Assembly (NCBI GenBank): GCA_021234155.1
Contig: JAJEKV010000059.1
Coordinates: forward strand, 4,590,571-4,654,570
DNA from: Isoetes taiwanensis
Taxonomy: Eukaryota > Streptophyta > Lycopodiopsida > Isoetales > Isoetaceae
Reading direction: 5' to 3'
Length of the DNA stretch: 64,000 nucleotides
The translations under genes were made by a program, and so were the position numbers. The notes below the pieces were generated by a model. That model searched no databases. It saw nothing but the letters and a program-made list of their open reading frames with translations, and was not told the origin of the DNA. This document shows, piece by piece, positions 34,446 through 47,379 of this stretch (positions are counted from its first letter, which is position 1; the number at the start of each line of letters is the position of its first letter).

Positions 34446-35400
34446 TTGCAAGCATTTCACAGTAGCTTAGCCATCTTTAGTGGATCACCACACTTCATAT
34501 GTCGTCTCTCTCTCACAACTATATCAGAAGAAAGCCCTGTTGTTTTGAACACATCAATGACGCGAACAATAGATGGGCAATCCATGTGCACCAGCTCTCT
34601 ATCCATCATCATTTGGACCTTCATATGTTGGATGATGTCCAATGTGCTAGAGTATCGGTCGGTTGGGTTTATCTCAACACACAACCCCATAAGCCGCATT
34701 GCCTGGACAAAATCAAGGAGCATCTCGTAAATGTAGCCTGTGGAATATATGTCGATATCTCATGCCCCCATGATGCTTGGTCATCCGATGATGATGTAAA
34801 ACTCTCTTCTCCCACCAAGGATATCGCACCGTTCCATCTTGTAGTGTATAACGACTCTTAAACTTGGGCATTCGGTCCTTGCAAAAAAAATGGAGGGCCG
34901 TGTCCCAATCACCAATAGCCACCCACACATTTGTAAGGGAGTCATCAAAATGGAGTTTGACCCTTTTGCAATTGAGCTTTGTGTGTGTCCAACCTGGAGC
35001 GTGGATGGCATAGACTCCTTCCGAAGAGCGAGAGCTATTTCGGGGACGCATTTATACACGTAGTCTCATTTTGGCTTTCCACTGCAGACTTATCTTCATA
35101 TCAGCCCTTCTTGAAGCACTATGCATTGCATTTGACCATCTCCTATAAGAAGAGAATTGGCTCGAAAGATGGTCAAGTAATTGCAGCAAAGGTTCCTTCA
35201 TTCATGAATGGCAAGACTACCATTGGTCCCTCGTGGCTCATCTCCACAAAAGACCTCGGGGCAAGTCCAAGGGGTGTGGCCAATGCTGGACTTGGGCTCT
35301 TGAAACGGATATACTTTGTCACCAACAACCATGATGCGACTCTATCTTGGCCTCTCCACACAATGCCAAGATAATAGTCATCTTGATTAAAGTACGTGAG
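34446..35400 (-). other. Antisense coding-like stretches, unidentified
   Basis: Minus-strand frames line up loosely: 35173-35361 (QDRVASWLLVTKYIRFK), 34713-35051 (KLHFDDSLTNVWVAIGDWDT, ALHFFCKDRMPKFKSRY) and 34457-34723 (LVHMDCPSIVRVIDVF), ending at a stop near 34457. The codon texture looks like a real protein broken by frameshifts. I do not recognise a domain; transposon origin is likely from context but unproven. Confidence 0.3.
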
Positions 35401-35409
35401 TTTCCAAGA

Positions 35410-36610
35410 TGGATTTGGTATATCCGGCGTCTTTGTTTACTACCAATGCACTTTACAACTCCAACGGCATCCACAGAATGAATGTGTCAATAAATGCAAA
35501 GACATTTATCATGAGCATGTAATGATAATCTAGCCCCCCGCACCAATAGAGCTCCCACCATGGATAAGACTATCTAACTCCTTCACTGCTCGCCTTTGAG
35601 ACAAGCATCGGGCATCTTGTATCTTTAAGGCCGGACCTTTGCACTTCGCCATTTAATTAGCCCATCGTCCCCACGTATGCCTCAAAGATAGGGGCTCATA
35701 AGTGGCACTTTATACTTAAGTAGCATCCTCAATTCGCTCGTGATTGCAAACCCAAGACTTTAAGTTCTTTTCTCATTATATCTTACAACTCGGACTCATG
35801 CTCAAGCCACCTCCCAACCGACATTCTTTCTCAACCGAAGCTACAAAATGGTTAATTGGATCATCGGGTTTGCATATGTCGTTCGGCCTGGCCTCAATGA
35901 AGATATTTGAGTGATGAGGATGCGCCTAATTTCACTAAGCATCTCTCTCGCTCCCATCGAGGCCATTTTATGCCTACAAACAACCCCCCAAAAAGCAAGA
36001 AAACAAGAAGAAGAAGAAACAAGAAAAACTAAATAGGTTAGATTAGGGTATTCTGGACCCACGGTCAATTTACATTCAGATTACTAGTTAATTAGTTAGC
36101 GGATAGTCCCAAATTTAGTTAACTTTTTTAACCAAAAACACTACCTAAACTTACCTTCAAGACCTTGTTCGGATTAGTTAGCAAAATTAACTAAAAATTA
36201 ACTAAATTAGAAATTAGCACTAAAAGTTAAATCACCCCATAGAGGTCACTTTAAGTTTAGTTAATTGTGCCTATAATTTTTATGCCTTTGGCGAACTTAA
36301 CTAGACATGTTCAAATAATTTAGTTAATTAGTTAAGTTATTTTTTTTACCAAAGCTTTTAGTGCTAAATAGTATTACATTAAGTTAGCCTAACCTATTTT
36401 TTAACTAGCACTGTGTGAAGGGAATCATCCAATTCTGTTGTTAACTTAACTTAACGATAAAAATAACTTAACTAAACTTGACCATGGGTTTGAATAGACC
36501 CTTACCGGATCAAAAAGCTAGATTTGGCTAGATAATAGAGGAGGCTTTGGACTGATGGAATAAGCTAGATAGACTAGATTAGATCGGCCGGATTAGGCTA
36601 GAGTATGATT
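35410..36610. other. No recognised gene; TTAGTTAA-rich
   Basis: The part from 36090 to 36490 is very rich in variants of TTAGTTAACT and AACTTAACT. It has no coding character. A short antisense frame at 35841-36068 with no known domain is not supported as a gene. Confidence 0.4.
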
Positions 36611-36619
36611 AGGACCCAA

Positions 36620-37195
36620 CACGTGGTCCTCCACACTCATGGTGGAGCCCACCACGCCCCTTTCCCTAGCCACCCTCTAAAAAAAAAAAAAAAAAAATAA
36701 GAAATGTGGGACTAGGGGAACATCTGGTCCCTCCACTCATGGTGGAGCCGACCATGTCCTTGCCCTAGCTATCTCTAGCTAAAACTGACAATAAACGTGA
36801 ACTAAGGCCCAAACACCTGGTCCTCCCCACTCGCGGTGGAGCCGACCATGTCCTTGCCAAAGCCACATCTACCTAAGAATGAGAAGAAAAGTGGACTTGG
36901 ACCCGGACACCTGGTCCTCTCCACGCAAGGTGGAGCCAACCGTGGCCTTGAACAAGCCACTACAATTTTATTTTAGACCTAACAAATAACAAGTCGAAGT
37001 CGACTTGAACTCGGGTACGTGATCCTCTCCACTCTAGGTGGAGCCGACCGTGCCCTTGAACAAGCCACTCCTTAACCTAGGAAAATAAAATTTGATCATA
37101 GTAGAAGTGGACTTCGAACCCGGGTACACATGGTCCTCTCCACTCTAGGTGGAGCCGAGGCCGTGCCCTTGAACAAAACCACTGGCCAATTTTTT
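36620..37195 (+). repeat. Minisatellite, ~100-bp spaced GGTGGAGCC units
   Basis: Six units contain TGGTCCTCTCCACTC...GGTGGAGCCGACC...TGCCCTTG, spaced roughly 90-120 bp apart. Each has a short inverted repeat (CTCCACTC...GGTGGAG). Three more units of the same family occur at 47380-47650 inside the CACTA element. Confidence 0.85.
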
Positions 37196-37319
37196 TTAAC
37201 CTATTTAAAGCTATAAAAAAAATGCAAGTTGTGATGAACTTACCAAATGAAGAACTTGTGCAGACAAGATCCTGCCGGACCCAAATAAAAAAGGACAGCT
37301 GCCAAACCTGCAACAAAAA

Positions 37320-37920
37320 GTTAAAAGAATAAGAACAAAAGAAGAAGAAGATCGAAAAAAATAAAAAAATAAAATAAAGTGGAAAAAATAGAAAATGAAG
37401 AAAAGAAAAAAATAATCGAAGAAGAAGATAAGGGTGGGAGAAACAAGAGAAGGGGGGGAGAAGAAATAAGGGAAGGGTCGAATATGGGAAGGGAAAGCAC
37501 GAAGGAGAGAAGAAGAAATGATGGGGGGAGGGGGAAAAAGAGAAGAATAGAATCGAAGAGAAGAATAGAATAAGAGAAAAGAAGAATAGAATCGAATAAG
37601 AGAAGAGGATAAGAGAATAAGAATAAGAGAAGAGAAGAATAGAATAAGAGAAGAGAAGAATAGAATAGAATAGAATAAGAGAAGAGAAGAGAAGAATAGA
37701 ATAGGAGAAGAGAAGAATAGAATCGAAGGGGAAGAGAAAGAATAGAAGGAGGAAGAAGGGAAGAAATAAGAGAAGGGAAGGAAAAGAAATATGAAGAGAA
37801 TAATAAGAGAAGGAAAGAAGAGAAGGGGACACGAAGGAGGGAAGAAGAAAGGAAGGGGAAAGGAAAAAAAAAAGAATGAAAGAAAAAGAGGAAGAAGAAA
37901 AATGAAGAAAACACAAAAAA
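37320..37920 (+). repeat. Purine-only-like GA tract
   Basis: Some 600 bp of almost pure A/G, with recurring AAGAGAAGAGAAGAATAGAAT. Long frames on the minus strand (Ser/Phe/Leu only) are artefacts of the CT-rich complement. Confidence 0.95.
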
Positions 37921-38094
37921 AAAATCAAATCTAGGTTGGGCATGCACCATTCAATCCAAAAAACCTATTCAATTTAAAAAATATGATATACTAACCTTAG
38001 AATAGTTGCTTGCAGGTCGATCAGGGTACTAGCGTCGCAGATCGCCCAAGAACCTCGAAGAAGAAGCGCAAAAAAAAGTTCTGGAAAAGCCGGC

Positions 38095-38260
38095 CGCCCG
38101 CGGGCAGAAAAAGTTACAGAGCCTCGCATGCGACGTGACGCATGCGACGTTATTTCAAACCCGTATACATACGGTTTTACGTCGCATGCGACGTCTACGC
38201 GACGTATTTTGTTATAGCGACGTTATGGACTTTATATTTTTTTTTTTTTACGTCTTTTTT
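38095..38260. repeat. GTCGCATGCGAC repeats, CACTA-end-like
   Basis: Contains the 16-bp perfect palindrome ACGTCGCATGCGACGT (38179-38194) and the phrase TATTTTGTTATAGCGACG. Both recur at 41628-41660 at the left end of the CACTA element, and the palindrome recurs at 47995-48010 near its right end. It is probably a piece of a related CACTA terminus. Confidence 0.6.
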
Positions 38261-38439
38261 AAATGTGATGCTCATTAAAGTTTGTCCCTAGGCTTATTTA
38301 GACAGTCCTGAGGCATGCATGTAGTCAATCACATTCTGGATTCTATTACTACCAGCAAAAATTTTAGTGGCCTAAATATATCTACCAGAACGTGAAGTTG
38401 GTTTTCTGAAATATCGCATGAAAGGAACAATTATTTGTA

Positions 38440-41400
38440 TAAGCGAAGTCGAATCGCCATTCTTGGGGACGGTCACCCGCAGGACGCTTCGCGGTTTGAC
38501 ATGTTCTCCCGGACCGATCTTGGATTTTTTTGGTCCTGCTCGGAGCTGGGTCCTTGAACGGAGGATTCAACGGTCGGATAGTGGAACTGAGCTTCGAGAG
38601 AGTGTTCATTAGCATACGGTCCTCCCAGGGGACGGTGCCAGGACTGGCTGCCTCGAGAACTTTTTTGGGGTCCGTCTCCTGGGGACGGTACTCTTCCCTC
38701 TAGTGAGGTGGCCGTTCAAAGTCTTGGCCTTGTCCGAAAATTTTGGAAATTTTCTTGTATGCTGGCGATGGCTCTGGAAGCCAGCTGACCAAAAACCATA
38801 ATTTAATTCCATGTCATGCGTACACTACGAATTTATGAAGCATAAATGCAATAAAATGCATAACTAAAAGAGTGTGCATCGAAAAAAGGCGAGTCTTTGA
38901 CCAGGGGGCCAACAAGGCAGTGCGGACATGTTAAAAAAATTTCCACTTGGAAACTATGAAGCAATCTTTCATCAAGGTACAATTGTTTCTGAGAAACAAA
39001 ACTAGTTCATTACAAGTTAGTTATGCCATCCATGTCAAATAGCTTTAGGGATCCGTTGAACAGGGGCATTCTCTCTATCCATACGCCTTGATACTGAAAC
39101 AAAACCATCATCACAAGCAACCAAATCTAAACAAAGAGCAAAAACTCTAAAAATGTCACTGGTACTACCTGAAAGACTCTTGTTACCGCTCTTGGATGGA
39201 GAAGAGCACCCTTGCCTGGGTGAGATCCAACCAGATCGCGGTAACTGCGGTCGTGACGGTGACGGGAGGGGAGGCTCCACGCGCCTAAAAAACGGGCGTC
39301 TAGCCAACATGAGTGTCCAAGACCCCATTACTCGGCCAAAGCGATAACCCCTCCCCTCCACCCCATCCTAACCGACTTTTGCTTTTTCAGAATCATTTAT
39401 CTTCATTCTAGTAGTTATGATGCTTATATTCTCAATGCAATCTTAGACCAAGTATAACATCCAGCCAGCCAAGGTCAATCCCAAGTCAAGGTCCAGCCAG
39501 CCAAGGCCATTCCGGAGCCTCCCCGATGCCCGAACGACAAAACACTGCAGTTTCTACAAGGCCGACCTCAGGACGCCCCGCGGTTTGACAAGTTCTCCCG
39601 GACCGATCTGGAATTTTTTGGGCCTTCCCGAAGAGGGGCCCCTGAACGAAGGATCCAACGGTAGGATAGGGGAACCAGGCTCCATGAGGGTGATCATTAG
39701 CATGCGGCCCCCCGGGGGAGCGCTGCCAGGAAGGGCTGCCTCGGAAACTTTTTTGGATCCCGTCTCCTGGGGTCCGGACTCTCCCCTCTTGTGAGGGATC
39801 CCTGCAAGGTCCTGGCCTCGTTTGACTTGGGGAAGGGTGCCAGCTCGGTTGCACCGCAACGGGTTGCCCCGACCGTTCTAATGCTAACCCTTTGACCTAG
39901 ACCTTCTCTCAAAAATTCAAAATTGGGCCGTGGCCGGAGATGAATTAGGAATCCGGTGGCAAAAATCGAATTTATTTTCGTACAATGCGTTAATTACGAA
40001 TTTATGAATGTCTTGCCACTGCAAAAGTGCCCCCGACTTCTACTTGCCACATCGGGAGGAGGACAGGCCCAAACTCCGTTCCTCAGTTCCGCTTGCTCCG
40101 CGTTCTCGGCCGCAGCTTCTTGGCCAGGTCCCAACTGCAACAGACCAAGACTCGGCCCCCAAAACGCAAACCTTTCTAGAACCTCGCAACCCACTGGGGT
40201 TTACGTTTCCGAGGCCCTCTCCTTGTCAGATTCGCCGGGACCTTGCGCTGTGACTTGACGTGGAGTGGGGGTGTTGACGCCAGAGCACGGACCCTAAAAT
40301 CCCCCCGGAAGCTGCTTGCCCCGAATTTCCTCTCCCCAAGGCCCTAAGGACGGACGAGCGACCTCCCCTTTTTGGAATCGCAATTTGGCTCTGCCAATGG
40401 ACTCAGAATGTCGACATTGCCCTGGGGACCAAGTTCCGCGGGGTAAGACCACTCGACCTCCAAGAAGCGCCAAAGTAGCTCACGCCAATCACACTCGTAG
40501 TCAATTGGCCTAGGATGTGGATGCGGGATACCGCCGTGGAGGGCGCGGAGTGTTTCTTTCTTTTGCAAACCGACCTTGTAACTTGCTCCCCTGGGGCAAT
40601 TTCGCCATTTCGACGACTTGGCAGGTGGTCAATTTGCCATTCCGAGCCTCCCCGCGTGCGAACGACAAAACACCGCGTTTCTCTAACGCCAACCTCAGAC
40701 GCCCCTCATTTTGACAAGTTCTCCCGGACCGATCTGGAATCTTTTGGGCCTTCCCGAAGAGGGGCCCCCGAAGCGGAGGATCCAATCTGGCCGAATAGGG
40801 GGAACGGGCCCGGGAGGGTGGTCATTAGCGTCGCGCCCCCTGGGGAGAACCGCCAGAAGGGCTGCCTCGGGGGAACTTTTTGATCCCCCTCCTCGGGTCA
40901 GGACTCTCCCCCCTCTTGTGAGGGATCCCCGCAAGGTCCCCGCCTCATTTGACTTGGGGAAGGGTGCCAGCTCGGTTGCACCGCAACGGGCTGCCCCGAC
41001 CGTTCTAATGCTAACCCTTTGACCTAGACCTTCTCTGAAAATTCCGAAAATTGGGCTGTGTGCTGGAGATGAATTAGGAATCCAGCTGGCAAAAAATCAG
41101 AATTTATTTTCGTACAATGCGTTAATTACGAATTTATGAATGTCTTGCCACTGCAAAAGTGCCCCCGACTTCTACTTGCCACATCGGGAGGAGGACAGGC
41201 CCAAACTCCGTTCCTCAGTTCCGCTTGCTCCGCGTTCTCGGCCGCAGCTTCTTGGCCAGGTCCCAACTGCAACAGACCAAGACTCGGCCCCCAAAACGCA
41301 AACCTTTCTAGAACCTGGCAACCCACAGGGTTTACGTTTCCGAGGCCCTCTCCTTGTCAGATTCGGCCGGGACCTTGCGCTGTGACTTGACGTGGAGTGG

Positions 41401-41600
41401 GGGTGTTGACGCCAGAGCACGGACCCTAAAATCCCCCCGGAAGCTGCTTGCCCCGAATTTCCTCTCCCCAAGGCCCTGGGGACGGACGGGCAAACTCCCC
41501 TCTCGGGAACCGCGATTTGGCTCTGCCAATGGACTCAGAACGTCGACATTGCCTGGGGACCAAATTCCGTGGCCAGAAGACCACTCATGTTCACCCAATT
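38440..41600. repeat. GC-rich tandem repeat, ~1.1 kb unit, three copies
   Basis: Copies start near 38440, 39510 and 40640, recognised by CGGTTTGACAAGTTCTCCCG and its variants at 38500, 39591 and 40717. Copies two and three are close matches over their whole length (offset 1126-1132 bp), including ATTACGAATTTATGAATGTC. The first copy matches only in its left part. The block is far more GC-rich than its surroundings. Open frames in it are short and repeat with the unit, so no gene is called. It ends right at the presumed CACTA left terminus. Confidence 0.85.
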
Positions 41601-41619
41601 AAGAAATGAGTTTTTGACG

Positions 41620-42120
41620 TCGCATATACGTCGCATGCGACATATTTTGTTATAGCGACGCCATTTACATTATTTTTTATTTTAGTTGTGACATGTTTGA
41701 TATTGGGGCATGTTTGAGCCTAGAGGCAATGCTTGAGCCTAAGAGGCTTGTTTGAACCTAGGTGGCATGTTCGACCCTAAGGGAAATGCAACGCCTACAC
41801 GTGGTATTTTGTTATTGCGACGTCATTACAGTATATTTTTTTTTAGTATGTGACCTGTTTGATCCCAGGTCGCATGTTTGAGTCACACGTCATGTTTGAA
41901 CCTAGTTGACATGTTTGATGTAAGTGGCATATTTTAGCCACGTGTAATGTGAGCCTAGGTGACAACATGTCATTGTGACGTCATGTGTTGTATTTTTTTC
42001 TCTAGTTTATGTGGCATATATTTGATCTTCCATTAGAGCCTAGGTGGCATGTTCGAGTCTAGGGCAATGCTTGAGCCTATGTGGCTTCTTTGAGCCCATG
42101 TTCCACCCGTTCTTTCCTCC
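41620..42120. repeat. Left subterminal repeats of CACTA element
   Basis: Degenerate units of CATGTTTGAGCCTAGGTGGC alternate with TATTTTGTTAT(A/T)GCGACG(C/T)CATT at roughly 170-bp intervals. This is the expected structure of an En/Spm subterminal region. Confidence 0.75.
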
Positions 42121-42149
42121 GATATAATGTATACCAAAGGGGAAGAAAA

Positions 42150-42220
42150 AAAGAATTGAATTGAATGGCTTTTTATTGCACACGAAGACCAATAGACATA
42201 GCCTATCAGAAGGATATGTG
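42150..42220 (-). mobile_element. Degenerate LINE 3' end, antisense
   Basis: AGAATTGAATTGAATGGCTTTTTATTGCACACGAAGACCAATAGAC resembles, in reverse complement, the LINE box (GGTCTCCGTGGACGATAAAA plus tail), with several changes. It lies inside the CACTA element. Confidence 0.45.
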
Positions 42221-42446
42221 CATAATATTAGGCATATAGAATTTAATGATCGTCTCCTCTAGGTGTTAACTAGGAGTCGTCATTGTTAGCATTGCCAACA
42301 TTTGTATCAAAATGGCTGAAGTACATCTGTATTTCGTGGAATTGCTCTGGTGTAAGATGCCGCATGACAGCTGGTGGTCCAACCTCTTGATGCTCGTTTT
42401 CCGGTGAGTTTGAATGCCTAGGGCTCTTCAGACGTTATTGACTCCT

Positions 42447-45400
42447 CTAGCACAACACCTTGGAATATTGGGCGTCCCCTCGGTGTAGTTTGTATGATAA
42501 ACCACCATGTTGGGACTTGTCGATCGGTAAAGAAAAAAATCTGGTCAAATGTGAGATTGATATTGATTGTCTAAATTTTGAAGTTGGATATGTATATGTG
42601 TGTACCTGTTCACAGTTGTCTGGAAGGACAAGCGTCTCACTACCAGGGTAGAGGATTGACAGCGAAAAAACCACTTGTTCTATCATACTTTACTGTAGGT
42701 CTGGCCCCCCTTAATTGAAGGTCAAACCAATCGACATCGAATATGAAGGTCTTGAAATTGCCACCAATATCCACCTCCATTATAGTCTTTAACTTCCTGA
42801 CCCAATCACAGGTGGCTTCCTGACGATACGATCGGCAACACTTGATTGAAACTCCATCGTGAATGATGCCATGACTCTGCAGTCACAAGTCTTCCTGTGT
42901 ATGTCAAGAGAACTCACACGATAGTGGGTCCCATGCCACCATATCGAGGAGTAAGATATATACTGTCAAAAGCACCATTAATGTCAATAGATACAATAAC
43001 ATCAAAAGAAAATACTCGATTTCGACATCAACATAATTTGTTGCAACTACCTTTTTCATGACACCTTGTGCGTATGCCCATTCCGTAGCTGTAATATACT
43101 CCCCCTTGTAATATGCATCGGTCATAGTCTGTAGTACCCATTGTCTTTCCATTTTGTCCGGCAAGGGTTCATATCCATCAGGGTAGGGGGCTCGTCTATT
43201 ATGTCGTCTCCATTCATGCCTCTTCTCTTCCATTTCTTCCTTTGCGTTCTCATAACGAGCAATCCATTTTGCCATTGGTGCTGAATTGTAAAGAAGAGAT
43301 TGATTAACCTTATTGATAATATCAGGCGGAAATGACTTACGATACCATTGCCTATACGCCACTACCCCCACAATCTTCTCGTCCCCTTCATCACTCCATA
43401 AGCGAGGTGCATCTGGATGTACGGCGAAAATATATTATGTCATATAGAAAAGTGACTCTTTCGCAAGCCATCCCTCTGCCATACTACCTTCAGGACGTGC
43501 TCTTTGACGCACCATATCCTTCAATACCTTCATAAACCTTTCCAAGAAAAACATCCATCTCGCATGTACAGTTCCCACGAGCTCCACTTCCTCAATAAGA
43601 TGTACTAAAAGATGGGTTTGACTGTCAAGAAAACTCGTAGGAAACTCCTTTTCCAACAAGCAACATGCCTCTGCCATTTTCACTTTCATCTCTTCAATTT
43701 CGTCTTTCGGTATAGTTATGAGGTCAAAAAAAAAAAAAAAAAAAAAAAAAAACTTAGCCACAAATAAAATAGACGGGGGACCACTAAATCAACATGGGTA
43801 ACAACCTTATGACCTTTGATAGGCACTTATTGCCTCCAAGGGTCCCTTGCCTAAAACTCCCCTAAAGGTCAGGGGCATGAAGAACTGCATGATCCAAACA
43901 CCAAATATAAGTATGGGTTACATTTAATAGTAGTGCATATATGTGGACTCCAATTGCTTACATGCAAGAACTTATGCTATCATGGGACTTTAAAACCGGC
44001 TCCCCAAGACTTGTGAATGCGGTTCACAATGATTGCATATAACCAGTTGGTGTTCTAAGGGCCCTTAAATCATCATAAATAGCTCGATGGTCAGCCCTAG
44101 CAATAACCCATTTTCTTGGGAGGAAGTGGTTGCCCTTCACCTCGGATCCATGCCTCTTTCTTTGTATTACTTACCTTAAGGTCCATCCTGGCATTTGTTG
44201 TGTCTTTTTGACCAAATACATGCTTCCATAAAGAGTTTCCCACATTCTTGAAGATATGCATCGGGTCTAAAAGGTGTTGAATCAATAGGTCGGTCCAATA
44301 TGGTAGTCTATAAAAAGCGGACTTCCTTTTCATATTGGCAAGAAGACTTCCTCCTCCGCGGCTTCCTCGCCACCACTGTATAATTCCTCATCCTCACTGT
44401 CTAGGTCGGCTACGACTTCCTCAGCTGCAGGTGCCCCCCTGCGGATTTCCCCTTGCGGATTTTCCCCCTCTTCCTTCTTATCCCAACGCTCACCCCATTC
44501 TCGTATGGTAATTTCGCTTTAGTGGTTCTCAGATAGTCTACAAGTGCCATCGAATTGTGCACTTATTTGCTTTCGAAGGGTGCGTGGAGAGCAAAACTTC
44601 CTAAAACCCTCGTATACTACTTTCTTCAGATGCTTAGAGTGACGGTGCTGCAACTTTTTCCCACATATCATGCAAGGGAAGTGCCCCGATGTCTTAAACC
44701 CAGAACACTCGGCAAGCCCAGGAAAGTCATGCATAGTCCACAATAGTATACCTCTAAGATTAAAAACGTCATTTTTATGTGCATCGTGGACCTGAATACA
44801 TGTGTTCCACAAAGGCAGTAACTTATCCACAATTATTCTTAGGTACACATCTAAATTACTTGGTTTTTTCTTCCCAGGTATCAATAAAGTCATAATAATG
44901 TGCCCACTCTTCATCAACAACCATGGGGGTATGTTGTAGTTCACTATCATCACTGGCCATGTAGACCATGCAGTCGATTGTGTACCATATGGGTTTACGC
45001 CATCGATGGCCAGGCCCAAACGCACGTTACGTGGTTCTTTTCCAAAGTCAGGCCATGTCGCATTGACATGCTTCCAAGCTGCACTGTCGCTCGGGACTCG
45101 CATCACATCATCACTAGATGCATGTGTAGCCGTGAAGTCCATTAGGCTAGCCAATGTCTTGCAACGGAACATCAACTTTAACCTATATAATATATTAGAA
45201 TAAATTATAGGCAACATATAAGTACTGAAAATAAGTGAATCTACAACTATTTGTAAGAAGTGGTGATGCATATACCTTGGGATTATTGGAAAGTGTCGAA
45301 TAATCTTCTGAGGTACCATTTTTTCCTTTAGGTCATTCCTGTATCTCGGTTCATTACATACGAGACAATGAGTGGACTTTTCATGCTCGGCAGGGGGATA

Positions 45401-45951
45401 GAAGATCATACAATCATTTGGACATACATGTATGACTTTATAACTAAGGCCGGTCGCTTGAATCATTTTCTTAACTTGAGATCTGTCGGTAGGCATATTG
45501 TTCTTCTCTGGAAGGATCTTCTCGTGCAATAACCTGCGCATCTAAGAGTGGTAAGATAAAAGATGGAGACGGTGGTAAGATAGAAAGACTTGATAAGTAT
45601 GTCACCTCAATAGAGCAGAGACACTTGCATTGCTCCACTTGAACTTGGTTTGGAGATTGAGAATTAGCAGGCACGCCGACAAACGAGAGGTTCGAGACGC
45701 AGGAAATAAATGCGTTTCTGCTTCGATAACAATAGGGTCATCGTCGCCAAGACGACAAATCCTCAAGGGTATCCCACATCTTCTACCATGTCCTCTCCAC
45801 CACCATCCTCGACATCATCTAAATCAATATCAGGTAATTCTTGAAGAGCGTGCAACATATCGAGCATCGACAAATCAATTAAAGACTTCGTTTCTCGGGT
45901 TCGTCTAATAGTTTCATCCTCTTCATATTGATCGTGATGCAATATCTTCAT
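42447..45951 (-). pseudogene. CACTA transposase (TNP2, DUF4218, DUF4216)
   Basis: Minus-strand pieces in order. An acidic N-terminal stretch (45763-45951). A 340-codon TNP2 block (44519-45541) with GLSYKVIHVCPNDCMIFY, CLVCNEPRY, MVPQKIIRHFPIIPR, FTATHASSDD and WTMHDFPGLAECSG. LPYWTDLLIQHLLDPMHIF with KNVGNSLWKHVFG at 44097-44333. A DUF4218 block at 43435-43761 with CCLLEKEFPTSFLDSQTHLL, VHLIEEVELVGTV and RWMFFLERFMKVLKDMV. A linker (42904-43371), and a DUF4216-like end (TFIFDVDWFDLQLRGA, about 42760). TNP2 proteins catalyse excision and insertion of CACTA elements. An unusual acidic insert (DLDSEDEELYSGGEEAAEEE) lies between the TNP2 halves near 44400. A poly-A run at 43728-43752 and several frame changes interrupt the gene. 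Confidence 0.85.
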
Positions 45952-46169
45952 ATTGGTGCGCTCGGCTTGAAATTCATTTAATTTACAGGTTTCCCTTTGC
46001 CTCAGAACTTAGAACTAATGGATCGGGATGGAGACCGCCTCGAATGAGTTCATTAAACAGAGTAACGTATTAAACATCATGTCAAATAATGTAATAAGTA
46101 TAAAATACATACAACCATCCGCATAGACTCATTTAATGACAAAAAAACATATTTAAAAAAAAAATCCTC

Positions 46170-46175
46170 TTTATT
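46170..46175 (-). terminator. Polyadenylation signal AATAAA for SET-like gene
   Basis: AATAAA on the minus strand lies about 55 bp after the SET frame's final stop (46230-46232). It supports a transcript that ends before the TNP2 gene begins. Confidence 0.45.
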
Positions 46176-47326
46176 CCTTTTTTTTTAGTACAACAATACT
46201 ATTGTTCCATCTCAAATGGGAGAGGTCTATCATAGCGATATATAGTTGATGAATAACTCATCATCAATGTTTATGCTTTTAATAGCACACACCATGATAA
46301 ATCTGCCTTTTACATATCTTGTAAAAAAATCTTCCTCCCCTCCTTGACACTCTAAAAATTCACAATTTCATTGCCCACGGTTGTCAATAGAACTGTTGAT
46401 GAACCCTGCAATATTGCCATGAACCCCTGGCCGACCATCAATAAACTTCAACTCCTCATCACATGCCCCCACAGCTATCGACGCAGCATTGGAATTCATT
46501 CCATAAATCCTCATACGCCAAGCATATTTAGTCAAAGTTTGCCAAGTTTTCCAATCGTACTCGGGACCTGCATATGGCATTAATGGAATGTGGGTTCCTC
46601 GCTCCACTTCTATACGCGTGCCGGAGATAAGGCCGAATCCAGCTTCTGGACAAATGCGGCTCCGCATAATGATGTATCTTCTTCCCCAATAAGCAAATTC
46701 TTGATCCATAGGGATAGGTAAGTCTACTGGCCACAAGCCAAATGTCTTGCGGTCTCTAACAAAGGGTCGGACTAATTTTTGTAATTCTTCAGGAATTTCA
46801 CGCTCGGGCAGTGAGGCCAAGCATTCCTGGGAAATGTGCGACACATGCAATGTTCTCATGATTGTAGCCCTTCGTGTCCTTTCACGCAGGGGAACACTCA
46901 ACGTTGAACGGCACCCATCCACATTATTGATGAATCGGGTTACTGCTTCGGTTTCATATGCCTCTATGGACAACATTAAACCAAAATCCACATCTAGTTT
47001 GTAGGAGACATCAGCATCATCTACCTACATATTTAGATATCATAAACATCTTGAATATATACTTGAACTGGGAGGGATACTCTTAAAAAAATAAAAAAAT
47101 AAAAAAATACCAACCTGATATCCATGACGAGCATCAGATCTGGTGGGTTGTTCAAATGTACCAAATCTTATCAGATGGTCTTCAACAACCGTTCTAAGTC
47201 GCCGCTTCAGCCCCATACATCTTTTACAATCGCAAACTATTTTGTCCCTCTGCCAATTACAAAAGGTAAGTACTATATACTGCACAATAGTTTGAACGGC
47301 TGTGATAGATACAATATGGTAGTATA

Positions 47327-47363
47327 AACCCCAAACCCTAAACCCTAAACCCTAAACCCTAAA
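47327..47363. repeat. Short interstitial telomere-type repeat
   Basis: Four to five copies of CCCTAAA, the plant-type telomere repeat, lie within intron 1 of the SET-like gene. The tract is too short to be a true telomere. Confidence 0.9.
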
Positions 47364-47379
47364 TGGACAGAATTGGGCC

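Noticed and set aside
37077-37950. Long Ser/Phe/Leu-only frames on the minus strand
   Set aside because: They are the complement of a GA-only tract; several frames are open at once for compositional reasons.
39486-41602. Many frames on both strands in the GC-rich block
   Set aside because: They repeat with the 1.1 kb unit, have no domain and are open because of high GC content.
43728-43752. Poly-A run taken as a retrocopy tail
   Set aside because: It lies inside the DUF4218 coding part of the CACTA gene with no retrocopy structure; more likely homopolymer expansion.
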